The notes: generated from the letters alone by a model not told the origin. A stretch of DNA of 64,000 nucleotides from Pararhizobium sp. YC-54 (GCF_025847205.1 NZ_JAOYTH010000001.1:620001-684000), one strand, 5' to 3'; counted from the first letter of the stretch, positions 11,422-22,453 are shown. Numbers and translations are program-made.

Positions 11422-12786
11422 TCAGACGCCGAGCGACTTCAGTTTCCGGTGCAGCGCCGAACGCTCCATGCCGACAAACTCCGCCGTGCGCGAAATATTG
11501 CCGCCGAAGCGGTTGATCTGGGCGATCAGGTAGTCCCGCTCGAACATTTCGCGCGCTTCACGCAGCGGTAGCGTCATGATGTGATGATCGCCCTGCGCTG
11601 AAATCTTCGGCAGGCTGTCGCCGACCTCGCTTGGAAGCATGTCGGCCGAGATCGCCGTATCCGGACCATCGCTGCGCGCCAGAATCATCAACCGTTCGAT
11701 ATTGTTGCGCAGCTGCCGGATATTGCCCGGCCAGTCGTGCGATTGCAGCACGGCAAGCGCGTCATCGCCGATCTTGCGGGTGCGAATGCCTGCCTGCTCG
11801 CTGATCTGGCGCATGAACATATCGACGAGAAACGGAATGTCCTCACGCCGTTCCGCCAGCGGCGGCACACGAACGGGAATGACGGCCAGCCGGTGGTAGA
11901 GATCTTCGCGAAAAGCGCCTTCGGCGATCTGGCTTTCGAGATTGTAGGCGGTCGAAGAGATGATGCGAACATCGACCTTGACGCGCTTGGAGCCGCCGAC
12001 CCGCTCGAACTGCTGATCGACCAGCACGCGCAGGATCTTGTTCTGCGTCTCGCGCGGCATCTCGCCGACTTCGTCGAGATAGAGAATGCCGCCATGGGCC
12101 TCTTCGAGCGCACCGGTCTTGCGCGGCTGACCCGGTGTTCCCTCGGTTCCGAACAACGCCATTTCCATGCGGTCGGGCGTGATCGCTGCGGCATTCAGAG
12201 CCACGAAAGGCCCGCCGGCCCGCGAGGACTTGCGGTGGATCATGCGGGCAACCAGTTCCTTGCCGGAACCGGACGGACCGTGGATCATGATGCGGCTATT
12301 GGTCGGCGCAACCTTCTCGATCGTCTGGCGAAGCTGCGAGACGGCGACCGATGTTCCGATCAGCTCGACAGGATCGCCGGAGCGCTTTTTCAGCTCGGAA
12401 ACTTCCTTCTTCAGCTTGGAATTTTCCAGCGCCCGCTCGGCAATGAGAATCAACCGGTCCGCCTTGAAAGGCTTTTCGATGAAGTCATAGGCGCCGCGGC
12501 GGATCGCCGAAACGGCGGTCTCGATATTGCCGTGCCCGGAAATCATCACCACCGGCAGATCCGGATAGCGGCCCTTGATCTCGTCAAGCAGCGCCAGACC
12601 ATCCAGCCGGCTGCCCTGCATCCAGATATCCAGGAAAACCAGCCGCGGTACGCGGTCGCTGATGGCGGCAAGCGCACTGTCGCTATCGAAAGCCGTGCGG
12701 GTTTCGTGCCCCTCGTCGGACAGGATGCCGGAGACGATCTCGCGAATGTCTTCTTCGTCGTCCACAACCAGAATGTCAGCCGCCAT
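11422..12786 (-). CDS. ntrX: nitrogen regulation response regulator NtrX
   Basis: DNA-binding response regulator paired with NtrY; controls nitrogen and, in related bacteria, redox and envelope genes. Domains: receiver (Asp53 in FLDIW), AAA+ domain with Walker A GPSGSGKE and Walker B LYLDEVGE, and a Fis-type helix-turn-helix at the C-terminus (NISRTAEFVGMERSALHRKL). The sigma-54 contact loop GAFTGA is missing: after ALFG the sequence reads TEGTPGQPRKTGALEE. Start is ATG 12786 (AAGGAT upstream), overlapping the end of ntrY by 11 bases. The open frame reaches back to 12822 without a better site. Confidence 0.97.
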   Translation of the reverse strand: MAADILVVDDEEDIREIVSGILSDEGHETRTAFDSDSALAAISDRVPRLVFLDIWMQGSRLDGLALLDEIKGRYPDLPVVMISGHGNIETAVSAIRRGAYDFIEKPFKADRLILIAERALENSKLKKEVSELKKRSGDPVELIGTSVAVSQLRQTIEKVAPTNSRIMIHGPSGSGKELVARMIHRKSSRAGGPFVALNAAAITPDRMEMALFGTEGTPGQPRKTGALEEAHGGILYLDEVGEMPRETQNKILRVLVDQQFERVGGSKRVKVDVRIISSTAYNLESQIAEGAFREDLYHRLAVIPVRVPPLAERREDIPFLVDMFMRQISEQAGIRTRKIGDDALAVLQSHDWPGNIRQLRNNIERLMILARSDGPDTAISADMLPSEVGDSLPKISAQGDHHIMTLPLREAREMFERDYLIAQINRFGGNISRTAEFVGMERSALHRKLKSLGV

Positions 12787-15049
12787 GGGAAGTATCCTTG
12801 TCCTGTCTGTCTTCAGTGCCACTGCTTTGCCCGGCCGGCGGCAAGATAATACGGATCATCGCACCCTGGCCGCGATCGAAATCGGCGGGTGCATCATGCA
12901 GTTCCAACTGTCCGCCGTGATCCTCGATAATCTTCTTGACGATCGCGAGGCCAAGGCCCGTGCCCTTCTCGCGCATCGTCATGTAGGGCTCGAGAATACG
13001 ATGGCGATTTTCGGTCGGAAGTCCTCGCCCGTTGTCGATGATATCGACGACGAACTGACCGCTCGTTTCATTCAATCGTGAGCGCACCATCACCTTGCGA
13101 TCGCCGCGAACGGCCTCCGCAGGCAAGGCCTCGATCGCCTCGACCGCGTTCTTGATGATGTTGCCGAAGGCCTGGCCCAGCATGCGGCTGTCGAAGGTGC
13201 CGTCGAGCGGTTCCTCGCCCAGATCGCGAATAAAGGTCACATGGGTATTGCCCATCTCGCGCAGGAAGATCGCGTCCTTGAGGATATTGCGAAGATCGGC
13301 CTTTTCCTTCGTCGGCTTGGGCATGCGGGCGAAACCGGAGAATTCATCGACCATGCGGCCGATATCCTCGACCTGGCGAACGATCGTATCCGTGCACTGG
13401 TCAAACACCGTACGGTCGTCCTGGTTGATCTGCTTGCCGTAGCGGCGCTTCAGCCGCTCGGCCGATAGCTGGATCGGCGTCAGCGGGTTCTTGATTTCAT
13501 GGGCGATGCGCCTGGCGACATCGGCCCAGGCGGTGGAGCGTTGCGCGATTACGAGGTCGGTAATGTCATCTACGGTGATGACGTAGGAATCCTTGGCGTC
13601 GTGCGATTCCTCGCGCGTCACCTGGACATTCAGCGTCCGTTCCGTGCCGCCGCGCATGATGTTGATCTGTTTGCGGTAATCATTGCGATAGCGGCTGGCG
13701 GCCTCGTTCAGCACCTGCTCGATTTCGGGCGCCACATCGGCAAGTCTTTCGCCGACAAGCTCCAGCGTGGTGCGCGACAGGAAATGCTCCGACGACGGAT
13801 TGGCGATGGTGATGCGCCGGTCGTCCTCGACGCCGATCACGGCTGCTGTCACGCCGGAAAGCACCGCCTCGATGAAGCGCCGCCGATCGTCCATTTCGTC
13901 CTTCGCCTCAAGAATCTGATCGCGCTGCGTGCGGATCTCGGCGATCATCTTGTTGAAGGTGCGCGACAGGCTGCCGACATCGCCATCCACCGCATGCACG
14001 GGCACGATGACATTCAGATTGCCGCTCGCGACGCTATCGGCCGCTCCGATCAGCAACCGGATCGGCCGGACGATCCGGTCGGCGACCGCAATCGCAGTCC
14101 AGATCGCCGCCAGAAGCACGATCAGTGCAAAACCGAGATAAAGCACCCCGAACGCCACCTGCAGCGATGTGCGGCCTGCTTCGAGGTTCTTGTATTCGGC
14201 GGTGTTCTCCTCCATCAGCCGCATCGAGCGCATGACCTTTGGATCAACGCTACGCACCGTGTAGAGATAGGCACCTTCGATGTTGTCGATCGGAATGATG
14301 GCTCCGACGAGATTGGTCACGCCGGGTGGAATGAGGGTCGGCTGCCCCGACACCGTGCTCAGCAGCGCATCCCTCGGAATGGCCGGCAGCGGCCGTTCGG
14401 TCGGAATGTTGGCCTGCAGGATCGGTGAGCCATCTCCCCGCACCAGGAAAGCGCCCAGCATACCGCGTCCACGGGCCTGCCGCGTCATCAGCTCGATGAA
14501 ACCGGTCCGGTCGAGGCTATAGAGTTGCCGGTTGCGCTCCAGGTCATTGGCCATGGAGACGGTCTGCCCCTGCAGATAGCTGGCATTTTCCAGTACATAG
14601 GCCTGCGCCACGTCGAGCGAAGAGCTGACAATCGACTGCGTGCGCAGCGAAAACCAGCGATCAAGGCCAACATCGAGCGTGATGCTGGCGAAGAGCGCCA
14701 CCAGAATGGCCGGCGTGATCGCAACGATCGAGAACAACGCGACGATGCGCACGTGCAGCCGGGCAGCCGCCCTACCCCGGTTGCGCGCTTTCAGGAGACG
14801 CAGGATTTCGCGGCCGATCAGGAAAAGCAGTCCGATCACGAACAGCGCGTTGATCGCCGCCGAGCCGATGATGATATTGGTTTCCGGCTTGATCGGGGTG
14901 AGGCCAAGAAGAACCAGCAGCGATATGATGGCGCAAACCAGGGCACCGGTCGCCAAAAGCAAGCCCGGCAACGCAAACGATGCGCGCCTGTCATGCCCGA
15001 TCACGGCAACGTCTTCTTTCGCCAGTGGCGCAATCAGCCCTTCGGCCAT
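12776..15049 (-). CDS. ntrY: nitrogen regulation sensor histidine kinase NtrY
   Basis: Membrane sensor kinase for NtrX, 757 aa from the chosen start. Four N-terminal membrane segments and a periplasmic loop, a HAMP domain (IVRPIRLLIGAADSV), a PAS domain (residues about 370-470), HisKA with phosphoacceptor in [16 protein letters not shown], and the ATPase with DNGRGLP and GTGLGLAIV. Start is uncertain: ATG 15049 has a G-rich site 11 bases upstream; ATG 15082 and TTG 15157 are in frame. The 218-base gap after ntrC leaves room for a separate promoter. The stop overlaps ntrX. Confidence 0.96.
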   Translation of the reverse strand: MAEGLIAPLAKEDVAVIGHDRRASFALPGLLLATGALVCAIISLLVLLGLTPIKPETNIIIGSAAINALFVIGLLFLIGREILRLLKARNRGRAAARLHVRIVALFSIVAITPAILVALFASITLDVGLDRWFSLRTQSIVSSSLDVAQAYVLENASYLQGQTVSMANDLERNRQLYSLDRTGFIELMTRQARGRGMLGAFLVRGDGSPILQANIPTERPLPAIPRDALLSTVSGQPTLIPPGVTNLVGAIIPIDNIEGAYLYTVRSVDPKVMRSMRLMEENTAEYKNLEAGRTSLQVAFGVLYLGFALIVLLAAIWTAIAVADRIVRPIRLLIGAADSVASGNLNVIVPVHAVDGDVGSLSRTFNKMIAEIRTQRDQILEAKDEMDDRRRFIEAVLSGVTAAVIGVEDDRRITIANPSSEHFLSRTTLELVGERLADVAPEIEQVLNEAASRYRNDYRKQINIMRGGTERTLNVQVTREESHDAKDSYVITVDDITDLVIAQRSTAWADVARRIAHEIKNPLTPIQLSAERLKRRYGKQINQDDRTVFDQCTDTIVRQVEDIGRMVDEFSGFARMPKPTKEKADLRNILKDAIFLREMGNTHVTFIRDLGEEPLDGTFDSRMLGQAFGNIIKNAVEAIEALPAEAVRGDRKVMVRSRLNETSGQFVVDIIDNGRGLPTENRHRILEPYMTMREKGTGLGLAIVKKIIEDHGGQLELHDAPADFDRGQGAMIRIILPPAGQSSGTEDRQDKDTSHGG

Positions 15050-15266
15050 CAGAAATGCATCCCCCGCCCGCCTCGCTTCCATCGGAAAGCAGCGGGCATT
15101 TTTACGCGCCTTGGTCAAGAAATGACCGTCATGAGCCGATCGTTTCCCTGCATTCAAACGCTAGGGAGATCAGATCCGGCGGATGACGAGCGGAAAGAAT
15201 CGCCGTCACCCGTGTGCTTTCTAAGCAACATATTGTGGCGAAAATGCAACGCTTATGAGCGCCAAG

Positions 15267-16721
15267 TCAAGCGCTGCGTGAGCTCCGGTAAACCGAAACG
15301 CCAAGCTCGCGGATTTTCTTGCGCAGGGTGTTCCGGTTCAGGCCAAGCAGGTCGGCCGCCTTGATCTGGTTGCCGCGTGTTGCCGTCAAGGCAGCCAGAA
15401 TCAGCGGATATTCCATTTCGGCGAGGACGCGGTCATAAAGGCCGGCCGGCGGCAGGCCGTCGCCAAAGCCTGAAAAATATTGCCGCATGTTTTCTTCCAC
15501 GGCTTGCGAAATCGACATCGATCCCGAGCGGCTCGACGTCTTTTCGATCGGGCTGTCGGGAATATCGGAGCGCAACTCGGTTTCGATAATTTCCCGGGTA
15601 ATGACATCCTGTGGATACAGCGCCGTCAGCCGGCGCACGACGTTTTCCAGCTCGCGGACATTGCCCGGCCATGGGTGAGCCTTCATCAGTTCGAGCGCTT
15701 CCTGATCGAAACGCTTGACGTCGAGCCCTTCCTTTTCCGCCTGCTGAACGAAATGGCGGACGAGATCGGGAATATCCTCGGCGCGATCGCGCAGCGGCGG
15801 CAGCCGCAACGGCACGACATTGAGGCGGTAATAGAGATCCTCGCGGAACAGACCCTGATTGATCGACTGTTTCAGATCCTTGTTAGTCGCAGCGACGATG
15901 CGAACGTCGGAACGGATCGGGGTGCGACCGCCGACCGTGGTATATTCGCCCTGCTGCAGCACGCGCAGCAGCCGCGTCTGTGCGTCCATCGGCATGTCGC
16001 CGATTTCGTCGAGAAACAGCGTGCCGCCTTCCGCCTGTTCGAACCGGCCGGTCGAACGGTTCTGCGCGCCGGTAAAGGCGCCCTTCTCATGGCCGAACAG
16101 CTCCGATTCGATCAGGTCGCGCGGGATCGCCGCCATGTTGATGGCAACGAAGGGACCGTTGCGGCGCTTGCCATAATCGTGCAGGGCCTTGGCGACCAGT
16201 TCCTTGCCGGTGCCGGACTCGCCCGTGATCATCAGCGTCAGGTCGGTCTGCATCAGCCGCGCCAGTACCCGGTAGATTTCCTGCATGGCGGCCGAACGGC
16301 CGACCAGCGGCATGCCGTCCTGCGAATCGTCTTCCAGTTTGGCAGGCTTGCGCTTCGGCTCGGCCAGTGCACGGCCGATGATGGCGATCAGTTCGGTCAG
16401 ATCGAAGGGCTTGGGCAGATAGTCGTAGGCGCCCTTTTCCGAGGCCTTGATCGCCGTCATGAACGTGTTCTGGGCGCTCATCACCAGCACCGGCAGATCC
16501 GGCCGCGCCTTCTTGATGCGCGGCAGAAGATCGAACGCATTCTCGTCGGGCATCACCACGTCGGTGACGACGAGATCGCCATCGCCAGCCGAGATCCACC
16601 GCCACAACGTCGCCGCGTTCGAGGTGATACGGACGTCGTAACCGGCACGGCTGAGCGCCTGGTTGAGCACGGTGCGGATGGCAGCGTCGTCGTCAGCGAC
16701 GAGGATAGTGGCGCCAGTCAT
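15267..16721 (-). CDS. ntrC: nitrogen assimilation response regulator NtrC
   Basis: Sigma-54 activator for nitrogen-limitation genes such as glnII and glnK. Receiver with Asp54 (VVTDVVMP), AAA+ domain with GESGTGKE, an intact GAFTGA loop ([18 protein letters not shown]) and LFLDEIGD, then a Fis-type helix-turn-helix ([20 protein letters not shown]). Length 484 aa equals that of rhizobial NtrC. ATG at 16721 overlaps the ntrB stop (ATGA) and has AGGAC upstream. Confidence 0.98.
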   Translation of the reverse strand: MTGATILVADDDAAIRTVLNQALSRAGYDVRITSNAATLWRWISAGDGDLVVTDVVMPDENAFDLLPRIKKARPDLPVLVMSAQNTFMTAIKASEKGAYDYLPKPFDLTELIAIIGRALAEPKRKPAKLEDDSQDGMPLVGRSAAMQEIYRVLARLMQTDLTLMITGESGTGKELVAKALHDYGKRRNGPFVAINMAAIPRDLIESELFGHEKGAFTGAQNRSTGRFEQAEGGTLFLDEIGDMPMDAQTRLLRVLQQGEYTTVGGRTPIRSDVRIVAATNKDLKQSINQGLFREDLYYRLNVVPLRLPPLRDRAEDIPDLVRHFVQQAEKEGLDVKRFDQEALELMKAHPWPGNVRELENVVRRLTALYPQDVITREIIETELRSDIPDSPIEKTSSRSGSMSISQAVEENMRQYFSGFGDGLPPAGLYDRVLAEMEYPLILAALTATRGNQIKAADLLGLNRNTLRKKIRELGVSVYRSSRSA

Positions 16722-17875
16722 CGGGATTGTCCTTTTATGATGGTCAGTGGTTCGCTGTCCTCGGCCGTCGGTCCTTTCGACGCGGGCATCAGAACGCGAA
16801 ATGTCGTGCGGCTCGACTGGCTGTCGCATTCGACGATGCCGCCGTGCCCGCCGATGATCTTGGCGACCAGGGCAAGGCCGAGGCCGGAGCCGTTGGTCTT
16901 GGTGGTAATGAAAGGATCAAACAGATGCGGGACCAGATCAGACGGTACGCCCGGCCCGTTGTCATGGACGCAGAATTCGAGCGGCAGCGAAATCTTTTCC
17001 CGCGTTCCGGCAACCGACAGGCGGATGCCCGGCCGGTAGGCCGTGGTTAGCATGATTTCCCCGTCCGGCTTGTCGGCAACCGCTTCCGCCGCGTTCTTGA
17101 TCAGGTTGAGGAAGACCTGGATCAGCTGGTCGCGATTGGCATAGACCGGCGGCAGCGACGGGTCGTAATTCTCGGTGATCCGGATTTTCCGGGCAAAACC
17201 GGCCTTGGCAATGGCCTTCACGTGATCGAGCACCGAGTGGATATTGACCGGATGGCGATCGACCGGCCGTTCGTCCGAAAATACTTCCATGCGGTCGACC
17301 AGCGAAACGATGCGGTCCGTCTCGTCGCAGATCAGCCGCGTCAGCGCCCGGTCCTCATCGTTGACCGACGTTTCGAGCAACTGGGCGGCACCGCGGATAC
17401 CTGATAGCGGGTTCTTGATTTCGTGGGCGAGCATCGACGCAAGGCCGGTGACAGAGCGCGCGGCCGCCCGGTGGGTCAGCTGCCGGTCGATCTTGTCGGC
17501 CATCGAACGTTCCTGGAAGACGATCACGACCGAACCCGGCTCGGACAGAACCGGCGCCACATAGAGATCGACGAGCTTGTCGACACCCAGCCGCGGCGAG
17601 CTCAGGTCGACACGATATTCGTTGACGGCGGCCCGGCGTTCGCGGACCTGCTCGATCAACGTCAAAAGCGGGCTGCCAAACGGAATGAAGGCGCTGATGT
17701 CATGGCGGGCCAGATGATTGGCGCTGGCGCCGAAGAATGCCTCCGCTTCCCAGTTCGCAAAGGCGACGAGGCCGTTCTCATCGACGAGGATGACAGGATT
17801 CTGGATGGCGTTCAGCACCGCCATCGGCAGCGAATCGACTGCCTTCCGCTCCTCGTCGCCCATTTTCTCGGTCAT
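16718..17875 (-). CDS. ntrB: nitrogen sensor histidine kinase NtrB
   Basis: Cytoplasmic kinase/phosphatase for NtrC, controlled by PII in relatives. PAS domain at residues about 18-115, phosphoacceptor His151 in [12 protein letters not shown], and ATPase motifs [19 protein letters not shown] and GSGLGLALV. Length 385 aa, no membrane segment. Four-base overlaps at both ends (dusB stop, ntrC start) show translational coupling in the operon. Confidence 0.98.
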   Translation of the reverse strand: MTEKMGDEERKAVDSLPMAVLNAIQNPVILVDENGLVAFANWEAEAFFGASANHLARHDISAFIPFGSPLLTLIEQVRERRAAVNEYRVDLSSPRLGVDKLVDLYVAPVLSEPGSVVIVFQERSMADKIDRQLTHRAAARSVTGLASMLAHEIKNPLSGIRGAAQLLETSVNDEDRALTRLICDETDRIVSLVDRMEVFSDERPVDRHPVNIHSVLDHVKAIAKAGFARKIRITENYDPSLPPVYANRDQLIQVFLNLIKNAAEAVADKPDGEIMLTTAYRPGIRLSVAGTREKISLPLEFCVHDNGPGVPSDLVPHLFDPFITTKTNGSGLGLALVAKIIGGHGGIVECDSQSSRTTFRVLMPASKGPTAEDSEPLTIIKGQSR

Positions 17876-18897
17876 GCCGCATCCTTTTCTTCGTCAAAGC
17901 CGGCTCCAGCTGCAATGGCAGCAACCGCGCCAGCGACGGCGTCAGCGGGATCGGTCGACGTCATGATTGTCGCTTTCTCCTGCGGTGCGAGCTGCGGCGC
18001 AAACAGGCTGAGATACCAGCCGAGATGTTTGCGCGCGTGCCTGAGGCCAATATCGGTTCCGTAGAATTCCAGCATCATGCCGTAGTGCTCGGCGACGATA
18101 TCAGCGATCTCCGTTGCATCCGGATGTGCAACCGCTGAGGCAAGCACGCCGGCATGCCAGGGCCGCCCCTGGCTGGAGCGGCCGATCATCACCGCATCGG
18201 CGCCGGAGCGCCGGAGAATTTCGTTGGCATCTTCCCGGGTCGCCACATCGCCGTTGGCAATGAGCGGAACGGAAACCACGTCGCGAACCGCGCGAATTGC
18301 ATCCCAGTCGGCCTTGCCATTGTAGAACTGCATGCGGGTGCGGCCATGGATGGTGATCATCTGGACGCCCGCCTCTTGCGCCCGCCTGGCGATCAGCGGC
18401 GCGTTGATCGTGTTTTCGTCCCAGCCGAGGCGCATTTTCAGCGTAACGGGAACATCAACCGCCTTCACCGTCGCCTCGATCAGCGACAGGGCATGATCGG
18501 GATCGCGCATCAGCGCCGAGCCGGAGTAGCCGCCGGTAACTTTCTTGGCCGGGCAGCCCATGTTGATGTCGATGACATCAGCGCCGTTGTCCGCGGCGAT
18601 TTTTGCTGCCTCGCCCATCCAGTACGCCTCGCGTCCGGCCAGCTGCACCATATGCGGATCGATGCCGGAGCTTTTCAGCCGCGCCCAGCTTTCCGACGCG
18701 TTGCCGACCAGTTCACGGCTTGCCACCATCTCGGTCACGACCAGGCCCGCCCCGAACCGCCAGGCCAACTGCCGGAAGGGCAAGTCCGTCACGCCCGACA
18801 TCGGCGCAAGCACGACGCGGTTTCGGAAGGAGAGCTGGCCAACCCGGAACGGGGATGACAAATCCGGTATCTGCAAATGATTATCTTTCGGGCACAT
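17872..18897 (-). CDS. dusB: tRNA-dihydrouridine synthase DusB (NifR3)
   Basis: FMN enzyme that reduces uridine in the tRNA D-loop; historically nifR3, the first gene of the nifR3-ntrBC operon in alphaproteobacteria. TIM barrel with [13 protein letters not shown], catalytic Cys in [25 protein letters not shown] and ANGDV; helical C-terminal domain. 341 aa. No Shine-Dalgarno is seen before ATG 18897, and the proposed promoter leaves a leader of only about 8 bases, so the transcript may be nearly leaderless. Confidence 0.96.
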   Translation of the reverse strand: MCPKDNHLQIPDLSSPFRVGQLSFRNRVVLAPMSGVTDLPFRQLAWRFGAGLVVTEMVASRELVGNASESWARLKSSGIDPHMVQLAGREAYWMGEAAKIAADNGADVIDINMGCPAKKVTGGYSGSALMRDPDHALSLIEATVKAVDVPVTLKMRLGWDENTINAPLIARRAQEAGVQMITIHGRTRMQFYNGKADWDAIRAVRDVVSVPLIANGDVATREDANEILRRSGADAVMIGRSSQGRPWHAGVLASAVAHPDATEIADIVAEHYGMMLEFYGTDIGLRHARKHLGWYLSLFAPQLAPQEKATIMTSTDPADAVAGAVAAIAAGAGFDEEKDAA

Positions 18898-18912
18898 ATG
18901 TATTCTGCACTA

Positions 18913-18942
18913 TTTTTAGACATACTTGGCAGGCTTGCCAAG
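18913..18942 (-). promoter_or_regulatory. candidate dusB-ntr operon promoter with palindromic operator
   Basis: On the minus strand TTGGCA, a 17-base spacer and TAAAAA form a sigma-70-like promoter 15 bases before dusB. The palindrome CTTGGCAGGCTTGCCAAG (18925-18942; 7-bp arms) covers the -35 and the spacer, a position suited to repression, for instance self-control of the ntr operon. The promoter is inferred; the palindrome is exact. Confidence 0.5.
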
Positions 18943-19138
18943 CGATTTCAGAGCTCTGCGACAAAATTCCCTGGACAACTGGTAAAGCCCCAACCTTCGC
19001 GGTACATCACCACGGCGATTGAGGCACCGTCCCGCGATGGCGATCCGGTGTACTGACCTATGTCTGGCGCGTGAGAGCCACACTGGTGTCCGGCATCCGG
19101 CCCAGGCGGCGATCCATTTGTGGGAACCCATATAGAAG

Positions 19139-20353
19139 ATGCACGCAAAAGAACAGTTTTCCTGTGGTGTCGTCATTGTGGCTGCGGGCCGGGGTGAACG
19201 TGCGGGCTCCCTGCGCGACGGACCCAAGCAGTATCGCACCATCGGCGGACGGCCGGTTATTACCCATACGCTTGACGTTTTTGCGACATGGCCGATGGAA
19301 AAGACGATTGTGGTCGTCATTCATCCAGACGACGAAGCCCTGTTTGCTCAGGCCCGCAGCCTCGTTGCCGGCGAGACAGCTGCCATCACCTTCGTTCATG
19401 GCGGACCGACGCGCCAGCTTTCGGTGCTGGCCGGGCTGAAAGCCCTGGAGCAATCGGGCATTACCCATGTGATGATCCATGATGCCGTGCGGCCGTTCAT
19501 CGATCATGCCCTGCTCGACCGTTGCGTCTTAACGCTGGCCAAGGGTGCTGAAGCACTGCTGCCGGCCGTCGCGGTTGCCGACACGCTGAAGCGCGGATCG
19601 GCGGAGGGAACAGTCCTGGAGACAGTACCGAGGGCTGGTCTCTACGGCGCGCAGACGCCCCAGTGCTTTCGCTTTGCGCCGATCCTTGAGGCTCATACCA
19701 ATGCCGCCGCCTCAGGCCGCTCCGATTTCACCGACGATGCCTCGATCGCCGAATGGGCAGGCCTGCCGGTGACGCTGATCGAAGGATCGGTGGACAATGT
19801 GAAACTGACGATCAAACGGGATATCGCCATGGCCGATGAAAAACTGAACCGGAACGCGCTTCCGGATGTCCGCACCGGCAATGGGTATGACGTGCATCAG
19901 CTGATCGATGGCGACGGTGTGACGCTCTGCGGCATCTTCATGCCGCACGACCAGAAACTGCTTGGCCATTCCGACGCCGATGTCGCCCTGCACGCCTTGA
20001 CCGACGCCCTGCTTGCCACCTGCGGTGCGGGCGATATCGGCGATCATTTTCCGCCGTCCGATCCGCAGTGGAAGGGTGCTGCCTCGCGCATCTTTCTGGA
20101 ACACGCGGCAAGGATCGTTCGTGACAATGGCGGCACGATCATGAATGCCGATATTTCGCTGATTGCCGAGGCGCCGAAAATCGGCCCGCACCGGCTGGCA
20201 ATGCGTGAAAACCTCGCGGATATGCTCGGCATTTCGCTGGATCGCTGCTCGGTCAAGGCGACGACCAACGAAAAGATCGGCTTCATCGGCCGGCGCGAAG
20301 GCATCGCCGCGATCGCAACGGCAACGGTCGTCTACACAGGAGAGGTCAAATGA
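19139..20353 (+). CDS. ispDF: bifunctional IspDF (MEP isoprenoid pathway)
   Basis: One polypeptide for two steps of the methylerythritol phosphate pathway: CDP-ME synthase (IspD) and MECDP synthase (IspF). IspD part, residues 1-235: [24 protein letters not shown]. IspF part, residues about 245-404: [46 protein letters not shown]. The fusion is usual in alphaproteobacteria. IspE is not in the window. ATG 19139 has only a weak ribosome site (GAAG). It overlaps cinA by four bases. Confidence 0.98.
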   Translation: MHAKEQFSCGVVIVAAGRGERAGSLRDGPKQYRTIGGRPVITHTLDVFATWPMEKTIVVVIHPDDEALFAQARSLVAGETAAITFVHGGPTRQLSVLAGLKALEQSGITHVMIHDAVRPFIDHALLDRCVLTLAKGAEALLPAVAVADTLKRGSAEGTVLETVPRAGLYGAQTPQCFRFAPILEAHTNAAASGRSDFTDDASIAEWAGLPVTLIEGSVDNVKLTIKRDIAMADEKLNRNALPDVRTGNGYDVHQLIDGDGVTLCGIFMPHDQKLLGHSDADVALHALTDALLATCGAGDIGDHFPPSDPQWKGAASRIFLEHAARIVRDNGGTIMNADISLIAEAPKIGPHRLAMRENLADMLGISLDRCSVKATTNEKIGFIGRREGIAAIATATVVYTGEVK

Positions 20354-20850
20354 GCGGCTGGCCGCAGGATATCGAAACCAGGTCAGGCCTGCTGATTGCC
20401 GCCTTTTCGAAACGCGGCCTGATGGTCGCCACGGCAGAATCCTGCACTGGCGGGCTGATCGCCGGTGCCCTGACAGAAATTCCGGGCTCCTCTTCCGTCG
20501 TCGATCGCGGCTTCGTCACCTATTCCAACGACGCCAAGATACAGATGCTCGGCGTCGATACCGCAACGCTTGAAGCCCACGGCGCCGTCTCGCGCCAGAC
20601 GGCGATTGAAATGGCGCGCGGTGCGCTTACCCATTCGAAGGCGGACATTGCCGTCGCCGTGACCGGCATTGCCGGTCCGGGCGGCGGGTCAGAGGAGAAG
20701 CCGGTCGGGCTGGTGCATCTGGCGGCGGCCAGCCGGGGCGGCAACGTGCTTCATCGTGAAATGCGCTATGGCGACATTGGGCGCGATGCCGTCAGGATGG
20801 CGACGGTGCGCACGGCGCTCGACCTGCTGGAAGAGACGTCAGGAGACTGA
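20350..20850 (+). CDS. pncC: CinA C-terminal domain protein (NMN amidohydrolase type)
   Basis: A 166-residue stand-alone CinA C-terminal domain, likely deamidating nicotinamide mononucleotide in NAD salvage. Conserved [30 protein letters not shown] and [10 protein letters not shown] motifs are present. The N-terminal MocF-like domain of full CinA is absent, as in E. coli PncC. Its ATG lies inside the ispDF stop (ATGA), so expression is coupled. It ends ten bases from the convergent RatA-like gene. Confidence 0.93.
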   Translation: MSGWPQDIETRSGLLIAAFSKRGLMVATAESCTGGLIAGALTEIPGSSSVVDRGFVTYSNDAKIQMLGVDTATLEAHGAVSRQTAIEMARGALTHSKADIAVAVTGIAGPGGGSEEKPVGLVHLAAASRGGNVLHREMRYGDIGRDAVRMATVRTALDLLEETSGD

Positions 20851-20860
20851 CGCCGTTCCG

Positions 20861-21313
20861 CTATACCGTGGCGTAGATCGTATCGGCACGCTTCTCGAAG
20901 GCTTCGGAAAACATCCGGAACGCCCTGTCGAACATCGACCCCATGAGAGCGCCGAGAATGCGGCTCTTGAATTCGTAGTCGATAAAGAAATTGACGGAAC
21001 AACCACCCTCGCCCATCGCCTCGAAACTCCAGCGGTTGTCGAGATATTTGAACGGCCCGTCGATATACTTGACGTCGATGATACGCTCTGCCTTGACGAG
21101 CAGAACCTGCGTCGTGAACGTCTCGCGGATCGCCTTGTAGCCGACGGTCATATCCGCCACGAGCAATTCCTTGTCACCGCGCTCCCTACGCGAACGCACG
21201 GTCAGCGCCTCGCAAAGCGGCAGGAATTCCGGATATTTTTCAACATCGGCAATCAGGTCGAACATCTGGCCGGGTGAATGCTTGACGGGTCTGCGGGTCT
21301 CGAATTGTGGCAT
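20861..21313 (-). CDS. RatA/Coq10-type START-domain protein
   Basis: A 150-residue START-fold protein. Marks: HSPGQMFDLIADVEKYPEFLPLC near the N-terminus and CSVNFFIDYEFKSRILGALMG. In mitochondria and alphaproteobacteria such proteins bind ubiquinone and help respiratory function; annotation as a RatA ribosome-association toxin comes from an E. coli relative and is less likely. It lies just past the lipA terminator and may have its own promoter in the 21314-21425 gap. Confidence 0.85.
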   Translation of the reverse strand: MPQFETRRPVKHSPGQMFDLIADVEKYPEFLPLCEALTVRSRRERGDKELLVADMTVGYKAIRETFTTQVLLVKAERIIDVKYIDGPFKYLDNRWSFEAMGEGGCSVNFFIDYEFKSRILGALMGSMFDRAFRMFSEAFEKRADTIYATV

Positions 21314-21426
21314 GGCGTTCAGATATTCAATGAATTGCGGAAAAACAAGATGGCGAGTGCGTCATGCACGAACCGGCAGCTTCTGTTGAGACGCGCGGCT
21401 AAAGCGCTATCCCGTTCTCCCAAACG

Positions 21427-21454
21427 AAAAGGCCGCGGTGTTTCGACCGCGGCC
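21427..21454 (-). terminator. terminator after lipA
   Basis: Perfect 9-bp stem GGCCGCGGT/ACCGCGGCC (21431-21439 with 21446-21454) with loop GTTTCG. Read on the minus strand it ends in TTTTCGTTT. It lies about 20 bases past the lipA stop. Confidence 0.9.
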
Positions 21455-21475
21455 GTTCAAAAAGATTGTAAATTT

Positions 21476-22453
21476 CTATCCGGCGGCAGCCGACAGCTTC
21501 TTCTCGCGCGCGGCCCTGAGCCGTGCGAAATCGTCACCGGCATGGTGCGACGAGCGGGTGAGCGGGCTGGAGGCGACCATCAGGAAGCCCTTGGTATAGG
21601 CGACGGTCTCGTAGGACTTGAATTCCTCCGGCGTCACGAATTTTTCGACCTTGTGATGCTTGCGGGTCGGCTGCAGGTACTGGCCGATGGTCATGAAATC
21701 GACATCGGCGGTCCTGAGGTCGTCCATCAGCTGCAGCACTTCGTTGCGCTCTTCGCCGAGGCCGACCATGATGCCCGACTTGGTAAACATCGTCGGATCG
21801 AGTTCCTTGACCCGCTGCAGAAGGCGGATCGAGTGGAAGTAACGCGCACCGGGACGTACCGTCAGATAGTTGCCGGGCACGGTTTCCATGTTGTGGTTGA
21901 AGACGTCGGGCTTGGCGGCAACGACGCGCTCCAGCGCACCGGGCTTCTTCAGGAAGTCTGGCGTCAGGATTTCGATCGTCGTCAAGGGCGACGCAGCGCG
22001 AATGGCCCAGATCACCTTTTCGAAATGCTCGGCGCCGCCATCGGCCAGATCGTCGCGGTCGACAGAGGTGATGACGACGTGGGACAGACCCATCTGCTTG
22101 ACAGCCTTGGCAACGTTTTCCGGCTCGGCCATGTCGAGCGCATTCGGCTTGCCGGTCGAGACGTTGCAAAAGGCGCAGGCGCGCGTACAGATCTCGCCCA
22201 TGATCATGAAGGTCGCGTGCTTCTTGTCCCAGCACTCGCCGATATTCGGGCAGCCCGCCTCTTCGCACACCGTGACGAGCTTGTGCTCCTTCACGATGGA
22301 TTTGGTTTCGGCATAGCCCTTGGAGGTCGGCGCGCGGACACGGATCCATTCCGGCTTGCGCAGCATCTCGGTGTCGGGCTTGTGGGCCTTTTCCGGGTGG
22401 CGGACACGCGGGGCATCGGGGTCAAGAGTGGTGCGGTCGAGGATCGTGACCAT
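21476..22453 (-). CDS. lipA: lipoyl synthase LipA
   Basis: Radical-SAM enzyme that inserts two sulfurs into octanoyl groups to form lipoate, the cofactor of the E2 lipoyl domains encoded just upstream. Auxiliary cluster cysteines are in [12 protein letters not shown], the radical-SAM cluster in CTRACAFC, and the terminal serine ligand in SSPLTRSS. 325 aa. ATG 22453 has GGAAG seven bases ahead; the frame is open 10 codons further. A 91-base gap to lpdA contains a GC-rich hairpin (22476-22491) without a T run. Confidence 0.98.
   Translation of the reverse strand: MVTILDRTTLDPDAPRVRHPEKAHKPDTEMLRKPEWIRVRAPTSKGYAETKSIVKEHKLVTVCEEAGCPNIGECWDKKHATFMIMGEICTRACAFCNVSTGKPNALDMAEPENVAKAVKQMGLSHVVITSVDRDDLADGGAEHFEKVIWAIRAASPLTTIEILTPDFLKKPGALERVVAAKPDVFNHNMETVPGNYLTVRPGARYFHSIRLLQRVKELDPTMFTKSGIMVGLGEERNEVLQLMDDLRTADVDFMTIGQYLQPTRKHHKVEKFVTPEEFKSYETVAYTKGFLMVASSPLTRSSHHAGDDFARLRAAREKKLSAAAG

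Noticed and set aside
15480..17039. Long plus-strand open frame opposite ntrC/ntrB
   Set aside because: Antisense shadow of two well-supported genes.
20861..21313. RatA toxin of a toxin-antitoxin pair
   Set aside because: No antitoxin-like gene adjoins it; Coq10-type quinone function is more likely in this group.
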